DNA of 47,279 nt from positions 1-47,279 of the forward strand of contig JAEYMI010000104.1 of NCBI GenBank assembly GCA_023461275.1. Direction: 5' to 3'. The notes under the pieces were generated by a model. That model saw only the letters and a program-made list of their open reading frames with translations, was not told the origin of the DNA and did not search any database. This document shows positions 25,362 to 33,002 of this stretch, one piece after another; positions within the stretch are counted from its first letter, which is position 1, and every line of letters begins with the position of its first letter. Source of the DNA: Actinomycetes bacterium. Its GTDB lineage: Bacteria; Actinomycetota; Actinomycetes; Mycobacteriales; Mycobacteriaceae. Position numbers and translations under genes: made by a program.

Positions 25362-27194
25362 ATGACAGAAACGGCACACCCCCAACCGGTGCCGGCGTCG
25401 GCCGCCACGCTCGACGATCTGCTGATCGAGATGACCTCGGTTGCCGCAGACGCCGGTCGCGGTGACCTGGTCGCCCGGCTCGACGGCGCACGGGTCCGCG
25501 TCACCGAACGCGGCCTGCGCATCGTGGTGGTCGGGCAGCTCAAACAGGGCAAGAGTCAATTCGTGAACGCCCTGCTCAACGCAACGGTGTGTTCGGTGGG
25601 CGACGACGAGACGACGGCGATCCCGACGGTCATCGCCCACTCCCGGCAACCGCGGGCCGATCTCATCCTCGGCGGCGGCAACGATCATCGAATTCCCGTT
25701 CCGATCGACCAGATCACCACCGTGACACCTGATTCCGAACTCGCGCAGGGTCGCGAAGTGGTGCGGATGGAGATCGGAGCCGACGGTCCGCTGTTGGCCG
25801 AGGGACTGGTACTGGTCGACACGCCGGGCGTCGGCGGTCACGGACATCCTTATGCCGCAGCAACTCTCGGCATGGTGTCGACCGCGGATGCGGTGTTCTT
25901 CGTCTCCGACGCCAGTCAGGAATTCACCGCACCGGAGATGGCCTTCCTGAGGCAGGTCACCGAACTGTGCCCGACGGTTGCCTGCCTGGTCACCAAGACC
26001 GACCTCTACCCGCACTGGCAGGCCATCGTCGAGGCCGATCGCCACCATCTCGACGCCGCGGGCATCGACATCCCGATCCTGCCGGTCTCCTCGCTATTAC
26101 GTTCTCACGCATTACGTCTGGGCGATGAGACACTCAACGCCGAAGCAGGATTCGTCGCACTCTACGACTACCTCCGCGACCACGTCGTCGCACATGCCCG
26201 CGAGGTGGTGCGTACCACCGTCGCCACCGATCTGCGGGTGGTCTCCGAACATCTGGCGTTGACATTGGGCAGCGAACTGACCTCGCTGCGTGACCCGCAG
26301 TCCGCCGAGCGGACCACGTCCGCACTGCAGGAGGCCAAGACCGCCGCGGAGGCCATGCGTCGAGAGTCGGCGCAGTGGCAGCAGACGCTGGCCGACGGCA
26401 TCGCCGACCTCGCCGCCGACATCGACCACGACCTGCGCGATCGCCTCCGCGCGGTCACCCGGGAGGCCGAACGCGCGATCGACGACGGCGACCCTGGCCG
26501 CGACTGGGAAGAACTAGGCGACTGGCTGCTCGATCAGACCGCCACGGTGGTCGGGGACAACTTCGTCTGGGCACACGACAGATCGGTCTGGCTGGCCGAA
26601 CAGGTTGCCGATCATTTCGCGGCGGCCGGACAGGCCGACCTGCCCGACATCGACTCGGTCGACCCCGCCGACATCCTGGACGCCGTCACCGAACTCGCCG
26701 ACCTCGACACCTCCAAGACCGGCATCAGCCAGAAGCTGCTGATCGGCATGCGCGGCTCGTACGGCGGCGTGCTGATGTTCGGTCTGATCTCGACGATGGT
26801 CGGCATGGCACTGATCAACCCGGTGTCGGTGGGTGCCGGACTTCTGTTGGGCTCCAAGGCTTATAAGGACGACAAGCAGGCGAAGGTCCTCGATCGTCGG
26901 GCCAAGGCCAAGATGGCGGTCCGCTCGTTCACCGACGACGTGAGCTTTCAGGTCGGCAAGGAATCGCGCGACCGCCTGCGGATCATCCAGCGGGTGCTTC
27001 GCGATCATTTCAGCTCGGTCGCCGAGCAGACCGCACGGTCGATCAGCGAATCCCTGACCGCGACGCAGCAGGCCGCGGTCACCGCCGACGCCGACCGCGC
27101 GCAGCGGATCGCCGAACTCGAATCGCGCCTGAAGATGGTGTCCGCCTTGCGATCCACTGCCGACCGCCTCGACCGACAGATCACCGCCGGATGA
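25362..27194 (+). CDS. iniA: Dynamin-like GTPase IniA
   Basis: The protein has 610 residues. G1 is GQLKQGKS (58-65), G3 DTPGVGG (153-159) and G4 TKTD (211-214). A helical stalk follows, and a hydrophobic hairpin at about 468-497 (GGVLMFGLISTMVGMALINP and onwards) would insert in membrane. The C-terminal helix bundle is charged and coiled-coil-like. M. tuberculosis IniA was shown to be a bacterial dynamin-like protein that fuses GTP hydrolysis to membrane fission, and it is induced by isoniazid and ethambutol. It overlaps iniC by the ATGA at 27191-27194, so the two are translationally coupled and may act as a pair. Confidence 0.93.
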   Translation: MTETAHPQPVPASAATLDDLLIEMTSVAADAGRGDLVARLDGARVRVTERGLRIVVVGQLKQGKSQFVNALLNATVCSVGDDETTAIPTVIAHSRQPRADLILGGGNDHRIPVPIDQITTVTPDSELAQGREVVRMEIGADGPLLAEGLVLVDTPGVGGHGHPYAAATLGMVSTADAVFFVSDASQEFTAPEMAFLRQVTELCPTVACLVTKTDLYPHWQAIVEADRHHLDAAGIDIPILPVSSLLRSHALRLGDETLNAEAGFVALYDYLRDHVVAHAREVVRTTVATDLRVVSEHLALTLGSELTSLRDPQSAERTTSALQEAKTAAEAMRRESAQWQQTLADGIADLAADIDHDLRDRLRAVTREAERAIDDGDPGRDWEELGDWLLDQTATVVGDNFVWAHDRSVWLAEQVADHFAAAGQADLPDIDSVDPADILDAVTELADLDTSKTGISQKLLIGMRGSYGGVLMFGLISTMVGMALINPVSVGAGLLLGSKAYKDDKQAKVLDRRAKAKMAVRSFTDDVSFQVGKESRDRLRIIQRVLRDHFSSVAEQTARSISESLTATQQAAVTADADRAQRIAELESRLKMVSALRSTADRLDRQITAG

Positions 27195-28705
27195 CCGACA
27201 TCGACGCCGCACGGCGAATACTCCACCAGGCCAGGACGGTGCTCGCCGACGATCCAGATCGCCTCGATGAACTCGACGACTGCATCGACCGACTGGACCG
27301 GCCGGTGCGTATCGCGCTGGCCGGTTCTCTCAAGGCCGGCAAGTCGACTCTTCTCAATGCCCTTGTCGGACAAGACATCGCACCGACCGACGCCACCGAG
27401 TGCACAAGGGTGGTCACCTGGTATCGAGCCGGCCGCACCGCGTCGGTCACCGCCCAGGTCAGCGACGGTTCGATTCGCTCGATCCCGTTGTCGCGCACCA
27501 ATGGTCGGCTCGGGTTCGATTTCGGCGACCTCACCGCAGAGCAGGTGAATCACCTCGACGTCGCATGGCCGGCACGCGCACTGCACAGCATGACCATCGT
27601 CGACACTCCGGGCACCGCGTCACTGTCGACCGCATTGTCGGCGACCACCGAGGCGACGCTGGCGCCCGAGGACGGCCGGTCGGAGGTCGACGCGGTGGTC
27701 TACCTGATGCGGTCGATGACCGCCGCCGACACCTCGATGCTGCGTCGAATCGGTGCTGCGATGGGCGGCGGCTCGGGCCCGCTCGGCGTGATCGGGGTGG
27801 TCTCCCGAGCCGATGAGATCGGCGCCGGACGGATGGACGCGATGATCTCCGCCGAGCAGGTGGCCGGCCGGTTCGCCGGCGAGCTGGAGCGAACGGGCTT
27901 GTGCCAGGCCGTGGTTCCGGTCGCGGGACTCCTCGCGCTGGCGGCCCGCACGCTGCGTGAGGTCGAATTCCGAGCGCTCACCGACCTCGCCGCACTGCCC
28001 GTCGCCGACGTCGAATCGGCCCTGCTGAGCGTCGACCGCTTCTCTCGCCCGGACCTACTGCCGCAGATCGATCCAACGCTGCGTCGGAGCCTGGTGGAAC
28101 GGTTCGGGGTGTTCGGCATCCGGATGTCGTTGACACTCATCCGGTTCGGTACCAGCACGTCATCGGACTTGGCCGCCGAACTCGTCGAACGCAGCGGCCT
28201 TGCCGCCCTGATCGACACCATCGACTCCCGATTCGCCCAGCGTGCAGAGCAATTGAAAGCCCACTCTGCGTTGGTCGCGGCCGACCATCTGCTGCGGACC
28301 CCGGTGCCGCCTGGTGCCGAGGCCGACGCCGCATCACTGAGATCCCAGATCCGGCGCACCCTCGCCGATGTCCACGGGTTCCGGGAATTGCAGCTGCTCA
28401 GCATCATTCGGGGTGGCGGCGTGGCATTGACCCTCGACGAACTCTCCGAACTCGATCGCCTGATCGGCGGCCAGGGAATGGACGCCCGAACCCGCCTCGG
28501 ACTCGATCCCCAGGCCGACGACCTTGTGATCCGGCAGGCGGCTGGTGATGCGGCGCGGACCTGGCGGTCCCGCGCCGCTCACCCACTCGCCGACGCAGCC
28601 GTGGTCTCGGCATGCAAGGTCGGTGCACGCAGCGCTGAAGGAATTGTGGCGCAGCTGGATTCAGCTGTCGTCGCGGGCGCCGGACCGTCCGTCGAGCGCC
28701 GATGA
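27191..28705 (+). CDS. iniC: Dynamin-like GTPase IniC
   Basis: The protein has 504 residues, close to the M. tuberculosis homologue. It has G1 GSLKAGKST (45-53), G3 DTPGT (138-142) and an SRAD (205-208) in place of the canonical N/TKxD of G4. The helical C-terminal part lacks the clear hydrophobic paddle seen in IniA, so IniC may be a partner rather than a membrane-inserting enzyme. It starts within the last codons of iniA. Its last 45 bases overlap the convergent cysteine hydrolase gene on the other strand, leaving no room for a separate terminator. Confidence 0.9.
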   Translation: MTDIDAARRILHQARTVLADDPDRLDELDDCIDRLDRPVRIALAGSLKAGKSTLLNALVGQDIAPTDATECTRVVTWYRAGRTASVTAQVSDGSIRSIPLSRTNGRLGFDFGDLTAEQVNHLDVAWPARALHSMTIVDTPGTASLSTALSATTEATLAPEDGRSEVDAVVYLMRSMTAADTSMLRRIGAAMGGGSGPLGVIGVVSRADEIGAGRMDAMISAEQVAGRFAGELERTGLCQAVVPVAGLLALAARTLREVEFRALTDLAALPVADVESALLSVDRFSRPDLLPQIDPTLRRSLVERFGVFGIRMSLTLIRFGTSTSSDLAAELVERSGLAALIDTIDSRFAQRAEQLKAHSALVAADHLLRTPVPPGAEADAASLRSQIRRTLADVHGFRELQLLSIIRGGGVALTLDELSELDRLIGGQGMDARTRLGLDPQADDLVIRQAAGDAARTWRSRAAHPLADAAVVSACKVGARSAEGIVAQLDSAVVAGAGPSVERR

Positions 28706-29302
28706 CACCAGGTTGCTCTTCGGCAGGACGTTGCCGTCCTTGACCGCGGCCATCCAGTCCGCCGTGGTCCCGACCGCGGCGAGGTTGGAGTGCAGGAGCA
28801 CCATCAACGTCCGATGCAGTTCCTCGGCCGTGATCGTGCCGGCCGCGTTGGCCAGATTGATCGCACCCGTCGCGTCCGAGAGGACCTCGGCCGACAGTCC
28901 GAGGGTCTCGGCGTGGGCGGCGGTCGCGAGATCGCAGTTGTTGGTCATGAACCCGACGATCGACACGGTGTCCACGCCGTTGTCCCGAATCCATTGTGCG
29001 AGACCGTCGGCGGCGAGAGCGGAGCTGACCGATTTGCTCACTCGCTTCCAGCCCGGGTGACTGCGAGCTTGTAGGTCCGGATGAAGCTGCCACCCGTCGG
29101 AGTTCTCGGCGAAGACCGGGGAACCCGCGGGATAGGTATGCGTGACGACCACGACGGGCACATCGTGGGCTTCGGCGGCATCGATGGCCGCCGTGATGTT
29201 GGCCAGGGCTTCCGCCGGCGCCGGATACCGGACCTCCAGCGGCCCGTCGAAGTACTCGTTCTGCACGTCGACGACGATCAGTGCGCGTTGTGGACTTGTC
29301 AT
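28661..29302 (-). CDS. Isochorismatase-like cysteine hydrolase
   Basis: The protein (213 aa) is a member of the isochorismatase superfamily. The catalytic Asp is in ALIVVDVQNEYF and the nucleophile Cys in IVGFMTNNCDLATAAHAETLG; a lysine in KRVSKSVSSAL probably completes the triad. The family includes nicotinamidases, N-carbamoyl hydrolases and isochorismatases, and the substrate is not evident. ATG 29302 has GGGAG nine bases upstream and gives the normal N-terminus, while the open frame to 29491 runs across the promoter. It is divergent from a GlxA-type regulator, which probably controls it. The 3' end overlaps iniC antisense by 45 bases. Confidence 0.82.
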   Translation of the reverse strand: MTSPQRALIVVDVQNEYFDGPLEVRYPAPAEALANITAAIDAAEAHDVPVVVVTHTYPAGSPVFAENSDGWQLHPDLQARSHPGWKRVSKSVSSALAADGLAQWIRDNGVDTVSIVGFMTNNCDLATAAHAETLGLSAEVLSDATGAINLANAAGTITAEELHRTLMVLLHSNLAAVGTTADWMAAVKDGNVLPKSNLVSSALDGRSGARDDS

Positions 29303-29416
29303 GGTGGTTGTCTCCCTTGGCTTCTCGGTTCGACTGACTTCTCGGTTCGCCTGCTGTGTCGATTCGCCTGCAGTGCGACCCTTCGATGTTGCGCCCACGG
29401 CCCCAATCCGGAACAG

Positions 29417-29451
29417 TGGCACAGATGACCACCTTCGATGATTCTGTGCCA
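29417..29451. promoter_or_regulatory. Inverted repeat TGGCACAGA/TCTGTGCCA, likely regulator site
   Basis: TGGCACAGA (29417-29425) and TCTGTGCCA (29443-29451) form perfect 9-bp arms with 17 bases between. They lie just before the GlxA-type regulator start and in the promoter of the divergent hydrolase. Autoregulation and control of the hydrolase are plausible. AraC proteins more often use direct repeats, so this is tentative. Confidence 0.55.
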
Positions 29452-29465
29452 GATAGCGGTGTGCC

Positions 29466-30422
29466 ATGACTGCCGACCTACGCATCGCCATTTATGTGTT
29501 CGAAGGCGTGAGCACCTTCCACATGTCGGTCCCCCAGTTGGTGTTCGGTGAGGTCGAGCGGGCCTGCGGCGTCCGGTGGTCGACGACGCTGTGGTCGACC
29601 ACGTCGTCACACGTCCAGATGGCCGAGGGCTACCAGATCGGGCCGGTCGCCGGTCGTGAGGCACTCACCGATGCCGACATCGTGGTGATCCCGTCCTGGC
29701 CCGAGGACCTCCCAACGATCGACGACGAGTTGCGCGCCGACCTGACCGCGGCGCACGCACGCGGCGCGATGGTCGTCGGACTGTGCCTGGGATCGATCGC
29801 CGTCGTCGATACCGGGTTGCTCGACGGCCGGTCCGCGGTGACCCATTGGGCGGCGATGGAGGTGCTGTCCGACCGCCACCCGGATGTCCGCGCCGAATCG
29901 TCGGTGCTCTACGTCGACCATGGCGATGTGCTGACCGCGGCCGGCACCGCATCAGCCCTCGACGCCTGCCTGCACATCGTGCGATCGCGCCTCGGGGCCG
30001 ACGTCGCCAACCGTGTCGCGCGCCGACTGGTCGTCGCCCCGCATCGCGACGGCGGGCAGGCCCAGTATGTCGAGCGTCCGCTGCCCACCGAATCCGGGTC
30101 GGACCCGGTCGGCGTCGTCTGCGACGAGATCCTCGGCGACCTCGCACACCCGTGGACGGTGGATGCGATGGCCTCGCAGGCCAGCATGTCCCGGCGCCAT
30201 TTCATCCGTAAGTTCGTGGAGAAACACGGGATTCCTCCCGCGCGGTGGGTCACCCTCCAGCGCCTCGATCACGCCCGGGGCCTGCTGGAGCAGACCGACC
30301 TCGACATCGAACGAATCGCCGCGGACTGCGGATTCGCCAGTTCAGTGACCCTGCGACAGAACTTCGCCGCCCACTTCACCACGACCCCGTCGGCCTACCG
30401 GCGCCGGTTCCGGCACACCTGA
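29466..30422 (+). CDS. GlxA family regulator (DJ-1/PfpI domain plus AraC HTH)
   Basis: The protein has 318 residues. The N-terminal class I glutamine amidotransferase-like (DJ-1/PfpI) domain spans about 7-180, with the Cys elbow in VVGLCLGSIAVVD and the later TAAGTASALDACLHIV block. The AraC domain (about 220-315) has two HTH units, the first in WTVDAMASQASMSRRHFIRKF and the second in IERIAADCGFASSVTLRQNFAAHFTTTPSAYRRRF. Such regulators usually activate a neighbouring catabolic gene, here probably the divergent cysteine hydrolase. The effector is unknown. ATG 29466 lies 15 bases after a perfect inverted repeat. Confidence 0.88.
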   Translation: MTADLRIAIYVFEGVSTFHMSVPQLVFGEVERACGVRWSTTLWSTTSSHVQMAEGYQIGPVAGREALTDADIVVIPSWPEDLPTIDDELRADLTAAHARGAMVVGLCLGSIAVVDTGLLDGRSAVTHWAAMEVLSDRHPDVRAESSVLYVDHGDVLTAAGTASALDACLHIVRSRLGADVANRVARRLVVAPHRDGGQAQYVERPLPTESGSDPVGVVCDEILGDLAHPWTVDAMASQASMSRRHFIRKFVEKHGIPPARWVTLQRLDHARGLLEQTDLDIERIAADCGFASSVTLRQNFAAHFTTTPSAYRRRFRHT

Positions 30423-30440
30423 CGGGTCAGTCACGCAGGT

Positions 30441-31001
30441 TCAATCACGCAGCCGGACGGTCACCGACGGTGCAAACGTGAGTGCCGTCGACACCAGCCC
30501 GATCGCTGCGGAAACATAGACCGCCCAGAACAGCGGTCCCGGGATACCCGCAGCTTCGACGTCGGCTCGCGCGGGTTCGAGCGCGAACCAGAACCCGACG
30601 GCCAACGCCAGCGCCAGCACGGCCGCGAGTACCAACGAGGTACGGCCGGTTCGCTTGTTGCGCCACAGATTCCGCGCGCCGACGGCCGCCACGACAACCA
30701 CCAGCACGGCGGCCACCGCACCCACGGTCAGAGCAATCGACGACGCGTGCTCGATGGTGGAGAACCGACGGCCGGTGTTGGTCCGCACCACACTGCGGGT
30801 CAGTGCCGTCTGTACCGCGTCACGATGCAGCGCAACGGCTATCGCGGTGGTGGCGAGAAGGATCGCGGCGACCACCCATCCGACGATCGCTGCCGTCGCC
30901 ATCGCGGCGCGATCGGTGGGCCGGTCGGGTCGCATCCGCTGGATCGACACCTCCGGGCGTCGAGGCGGTCGGCTACCCGACCGATTGGCTTGCGCGCTCA
31001 T
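30441..31001 (-). CDS. Small integral membrane protein, function unknown
   Basis: This 186-residue protein has a basic N-terminus (about 30 residues) and four predicted membrane helices: AAIVGWVVAAILLATTAIAV, ALTVGAVAAVLVVVVAAVGA, SLVLAAVLALALAVGFWFAL and LFWAVYVSAAIGLVSTALTF. The stretch between helices 1 and 2 is polar (RDAVQTALTRSVVRTNTGRR) and probably external. I recognise no family. It lies 22 bases beyond the lpqI stop in the same direction and could be read through from lpqI, although lpqI ends with a putative terminator-free gap. Composition and codon use look native. Confidence 0.6.
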   Translation of the reverse strand: MSAQANRSGSRPPRRPEVSIQRMRPDRPTDRAAMATAAIVGWVVAAILLATTAIAVALHRDAVQTALTRSVVRTNTGRRFSTIEHASSIALTVGAVAAVLVVVVAAVGARNLWRNKRTGRTSLVLAAVLALALAVGFWFALEPARADVEAAGIPGPLFWAVYVSAAIGLVSTALTFAPSVTVRLRD

Positions 31002-31023
31002 ACCGCCACAGTAACCGCCCAGG

Positions 31024-32226
31024 TCAGCACTTCAGGACGCCTTTGGCGCGCAGGATGCGCACCACCGAGCGATCCACCTGCGCCTGGTTCAGCGAGCCGC
31101 TCTTGACGGCACGTTCGAGGTTGTCCAGCACTGCCGTCACCCGATCGGTGGTGATCCACAGCGCGATGTCGGCCCCGGCGCGCAGCGACATCAACGCGGC
31201 CTGCTCGATGGGGTACTTGGAGCTGATCGCGGCCATGCTGGACAGGTCGTCGGAGAAGACGACGCCGTTGAAGGGCGGCCCGTCGTAGCCGCGGCCGGTG
31301 CGAAGCATCCCGATGGCGCGCGGGCTCAGGCTGGCCGGCATCTGCGGTCCGGTCAGGCCGGGCACGATCAGATGGCCGACCATCACACCCGCGCCGTTGG
31401 GCCGGGCCAGCAGCGTCCGGTAGGGCACCAGGTCGCTGGTCTGCAACGACGCCAGCGGCGGCGTGGACACCACACCGGTGTGCGAGTCGCCCGAACCGTG
31501 GCCGTGACCGGGAAAGTGCTTGTACACCGGCATGATTCCGGCCGAGGAGAGGCCCGCGGCATAGGCACCCGCATAGGTGGTCACCACGCGGGGGTCGTTG
31601 CTGAACGACCGGTCGCCGATCACCTCGTCGTCGGACTCATTGCTGACGTCGACGACCGGTGCGAAATCGACTGTGACGCCGAGGTTCTTGAGTTTGCGGC
31701 CGGTCGCTGCGGCCAGTGCGCGGACCTGCTCGGGAGTCTCGGTCTTCGCCATCTGCCGCGCCGACGGGTTGTCGATGCCCAGCGACGACAACCGCGCGAC
31801 GCGGCCACCCTCCTGGTCGACGGTGACCATCAACGGAATAGGTGCGCTACCCGAAATCCGTTTGGCCGCACCGCTGGTGAGGATGGACTTGTCGGTCCAA
31901 CTGCCGACGAAGATGCCGCCGATCTGCTCGCGCCGCACGATCGAGGAGGCGTCGTCGGTGCCCGTCACGCCGACGACGACCATCTGCGCGAGCTTGTGCC
32001 GCAACGACATCCGCGACAACTCGGGGCCACCGCACGCCAGCGGCGCGGGCAACAGCGAACTCGCCGGCGACGATGCCGGTGAGTTCGCCGTCGCGGTGGC
32101 ATATGGCGAGCTCGCGCTCGACGTCGACGACTGGCCTCCGGTGGAACATCCGGCCACTGCCAGCGCCGTCACCAGCAGGGTCACCATCAGGCCTCGTTGC
32201 GACAGACCTCGTTGAGAATCGCCCAT
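31024..32226 (-). CDS. lpqI: Glycoside hydrolase family 3 lipoprotein, LpqI-like
   Basis: This is a 400-residue lipoprotein of the beta-N-acetylhexosaminidase (NagZ-type) GH3 group. The lipobox AVAGC places the lipidated Cys at residue 27 when ATG 32226 is used; the frame upstream of this has no signal character. KHFPGHG (236-242) followed by GDSHT gives the Asp-His acid/base pair special to NagZ enzymes, and GVVFSDDLSSM carries the nucleophile Asp. It should remove GlcNAc from muropeptides outside the membrane during wall recycling. M. tuberculosis LpqI (Rv0237) lies next to Rv0236A and aftD, as here, with only a universal stress gene added between. Confidence 0.88.
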   Translation of the reverse strand: MGDSQRGLSQRGLMVTLLVTALAVAGCSTGGQSSTSSASSPYATATANSPASSPASSLLPAPLACGGPELSRMSLRHKLAQMVVVGVTGTDDASSIVRREQIGGIFVGSWTDKSILTSGAAKRISGSAPIPLMVTVDQEGGRVARLSSLGIDNPSARQMAKTETPEQVRALAAATGRKLKNLGVTVDFAPVVDVSNESDDEVIGDRSFSNDPRVVTTYAGAYAAGLSSAGIMPVYKHFPGHGHGSGDSHTGVVSTPPLASLQTSDLVPYRTLLARPNGAGVMVGHLIVPGLTGPQMPASLSPRAIGMLRTGRGYDGPPFNGVVFSDDLSSMAAISSKYPIEQAALMSLRAGADIALWITTDRVTAVLDNLERAVKSGSLNQAQVDRSVVRILRAKGVLKC

Positions 32227-32255
32227 ACCCCGAGTCTTGCATGTAAACTCCACCC

Positions 32256-32762
32256 ATGGATCACGGGTCGACTCAGACACTGATGATCGCCTACGACGGG
32301 TCCCCCAACGCAGACCGCGCGATTCGCTACGCCGCACGATTCCTCAAAGCCGACACCGCGCACGTGGTGACCGCCTGGGAACCCGGCAGCATGGCCCCGA
32401 GCCGGCTGACCACGCTGGCCGGTGGGATGCAGCCATTCATCGACACGCGCATCGAGGAGAGCGTCGACGACGCCCTGCGAACCGAAGCCGTCGCGATCAA
32501 CGCGCGCGGCCTGGCGGTGGCCGAGGAGGTCGGTCTCACCGCGACCGGAAACCTGGTGGAGGTCGAGTCGACGGTGTGGGGCGCGCTGGTCGCTGCTGCC
32601 GACGCGCTGGACGTCGATCTGCTGGTCACCGGCACCCGCGGCGCGTCGGGCCTGAAAGCGCTACTGCGGTCAAGTGTCGCCGAGCGGGTCCTCAAGCACT
32701 GTCATCGGCCGGTCTTCATCGTGCCCGCCAAGTGCGAGGACCAGCCGGCGGTCACGCTGTAG
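32256..32762 (+). CDS. Universal stress protein, single UspA domain
   Basis: The protein has 168 residues and one Usp fold. LMIAYDGSPNADRAIRYAARFL is the first strand and helix, and GTRGASGLKALLRSSVAERVLKHCHRPVFIVP contains the ATP-binding G-x2-G-x9-G/S-type motif, so it is likely of the nucleotide-binding class. It is divergent from lpqI with only 29 bases between the starts, so their promoters must overlap. ATG 32256 gives a normal N-terminus. Its stress signal cannot be inferred. Confidence 0.88.
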   Translation: MDHGSTQTLMIAYDGSPNADRAIRYAARFLKADTAHVVTAWEPGSMAPSRLTTLAGGMQPFIDTRIEESVDDALRTEAVAINARGLAVAEEVGLTATGNLVEVESTVWGALVAAADALDVDLLVTGTRGASGLKALLRSSVAERVLKHCHRPVFIVPAKCEDQPAVTL

Positions 32763-32799
32763 CGGCTTGATCGTCGAACCAGGTGGTAGGTTCGTCGCC

Positions 32800-33000
32800 A
32801 TGATCAACAACCGCCTGATCGCCGGAGCTGTCGCCGGAGTCGCCGGCATCCTGGTGGGCCTCGGCGCGGTGTTCCTCGGCGGTTTCCTGTCCGCGGAGAC
32901 CAGTCCGTCCACCGACATGAACAACATCAACCCCAACAACGGGTTCGTGCAGGGTTCGGTCGACTACGGCTCACGAGGCGGCGCGGGCGCCAACAACTGA
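32800..33000 (+). CDS. Small secreted or membrane protein, DUF2613/Rv0236A-like
   Basis: This is a 66-residue protein. ATG 32800 is chosen because the product then opens MINNRLIAGAVAGVAGILVGLGAVFLGGF, one N-terminal hydrophobic segment, followed by a short polar tail with NNINPNNGFVQGSVDYGSRG. It lies two bases before aftD, the same arrangement as the small Rv0236A gene before Rv0236c as I remember it. Probably it is co-transcribed and perhaps translationally coupled to aftD. Function is unknown; a helper of AftD is a reasonable guess. Confidence 0.75.
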   Translation: MINNRLIAGAVAGVAGILVGLGAVFLGGFLSAETSPSTDMNNINPNNGFVQGSVDYGSRGGAGANN

Positions 33001-33002
33001 CG

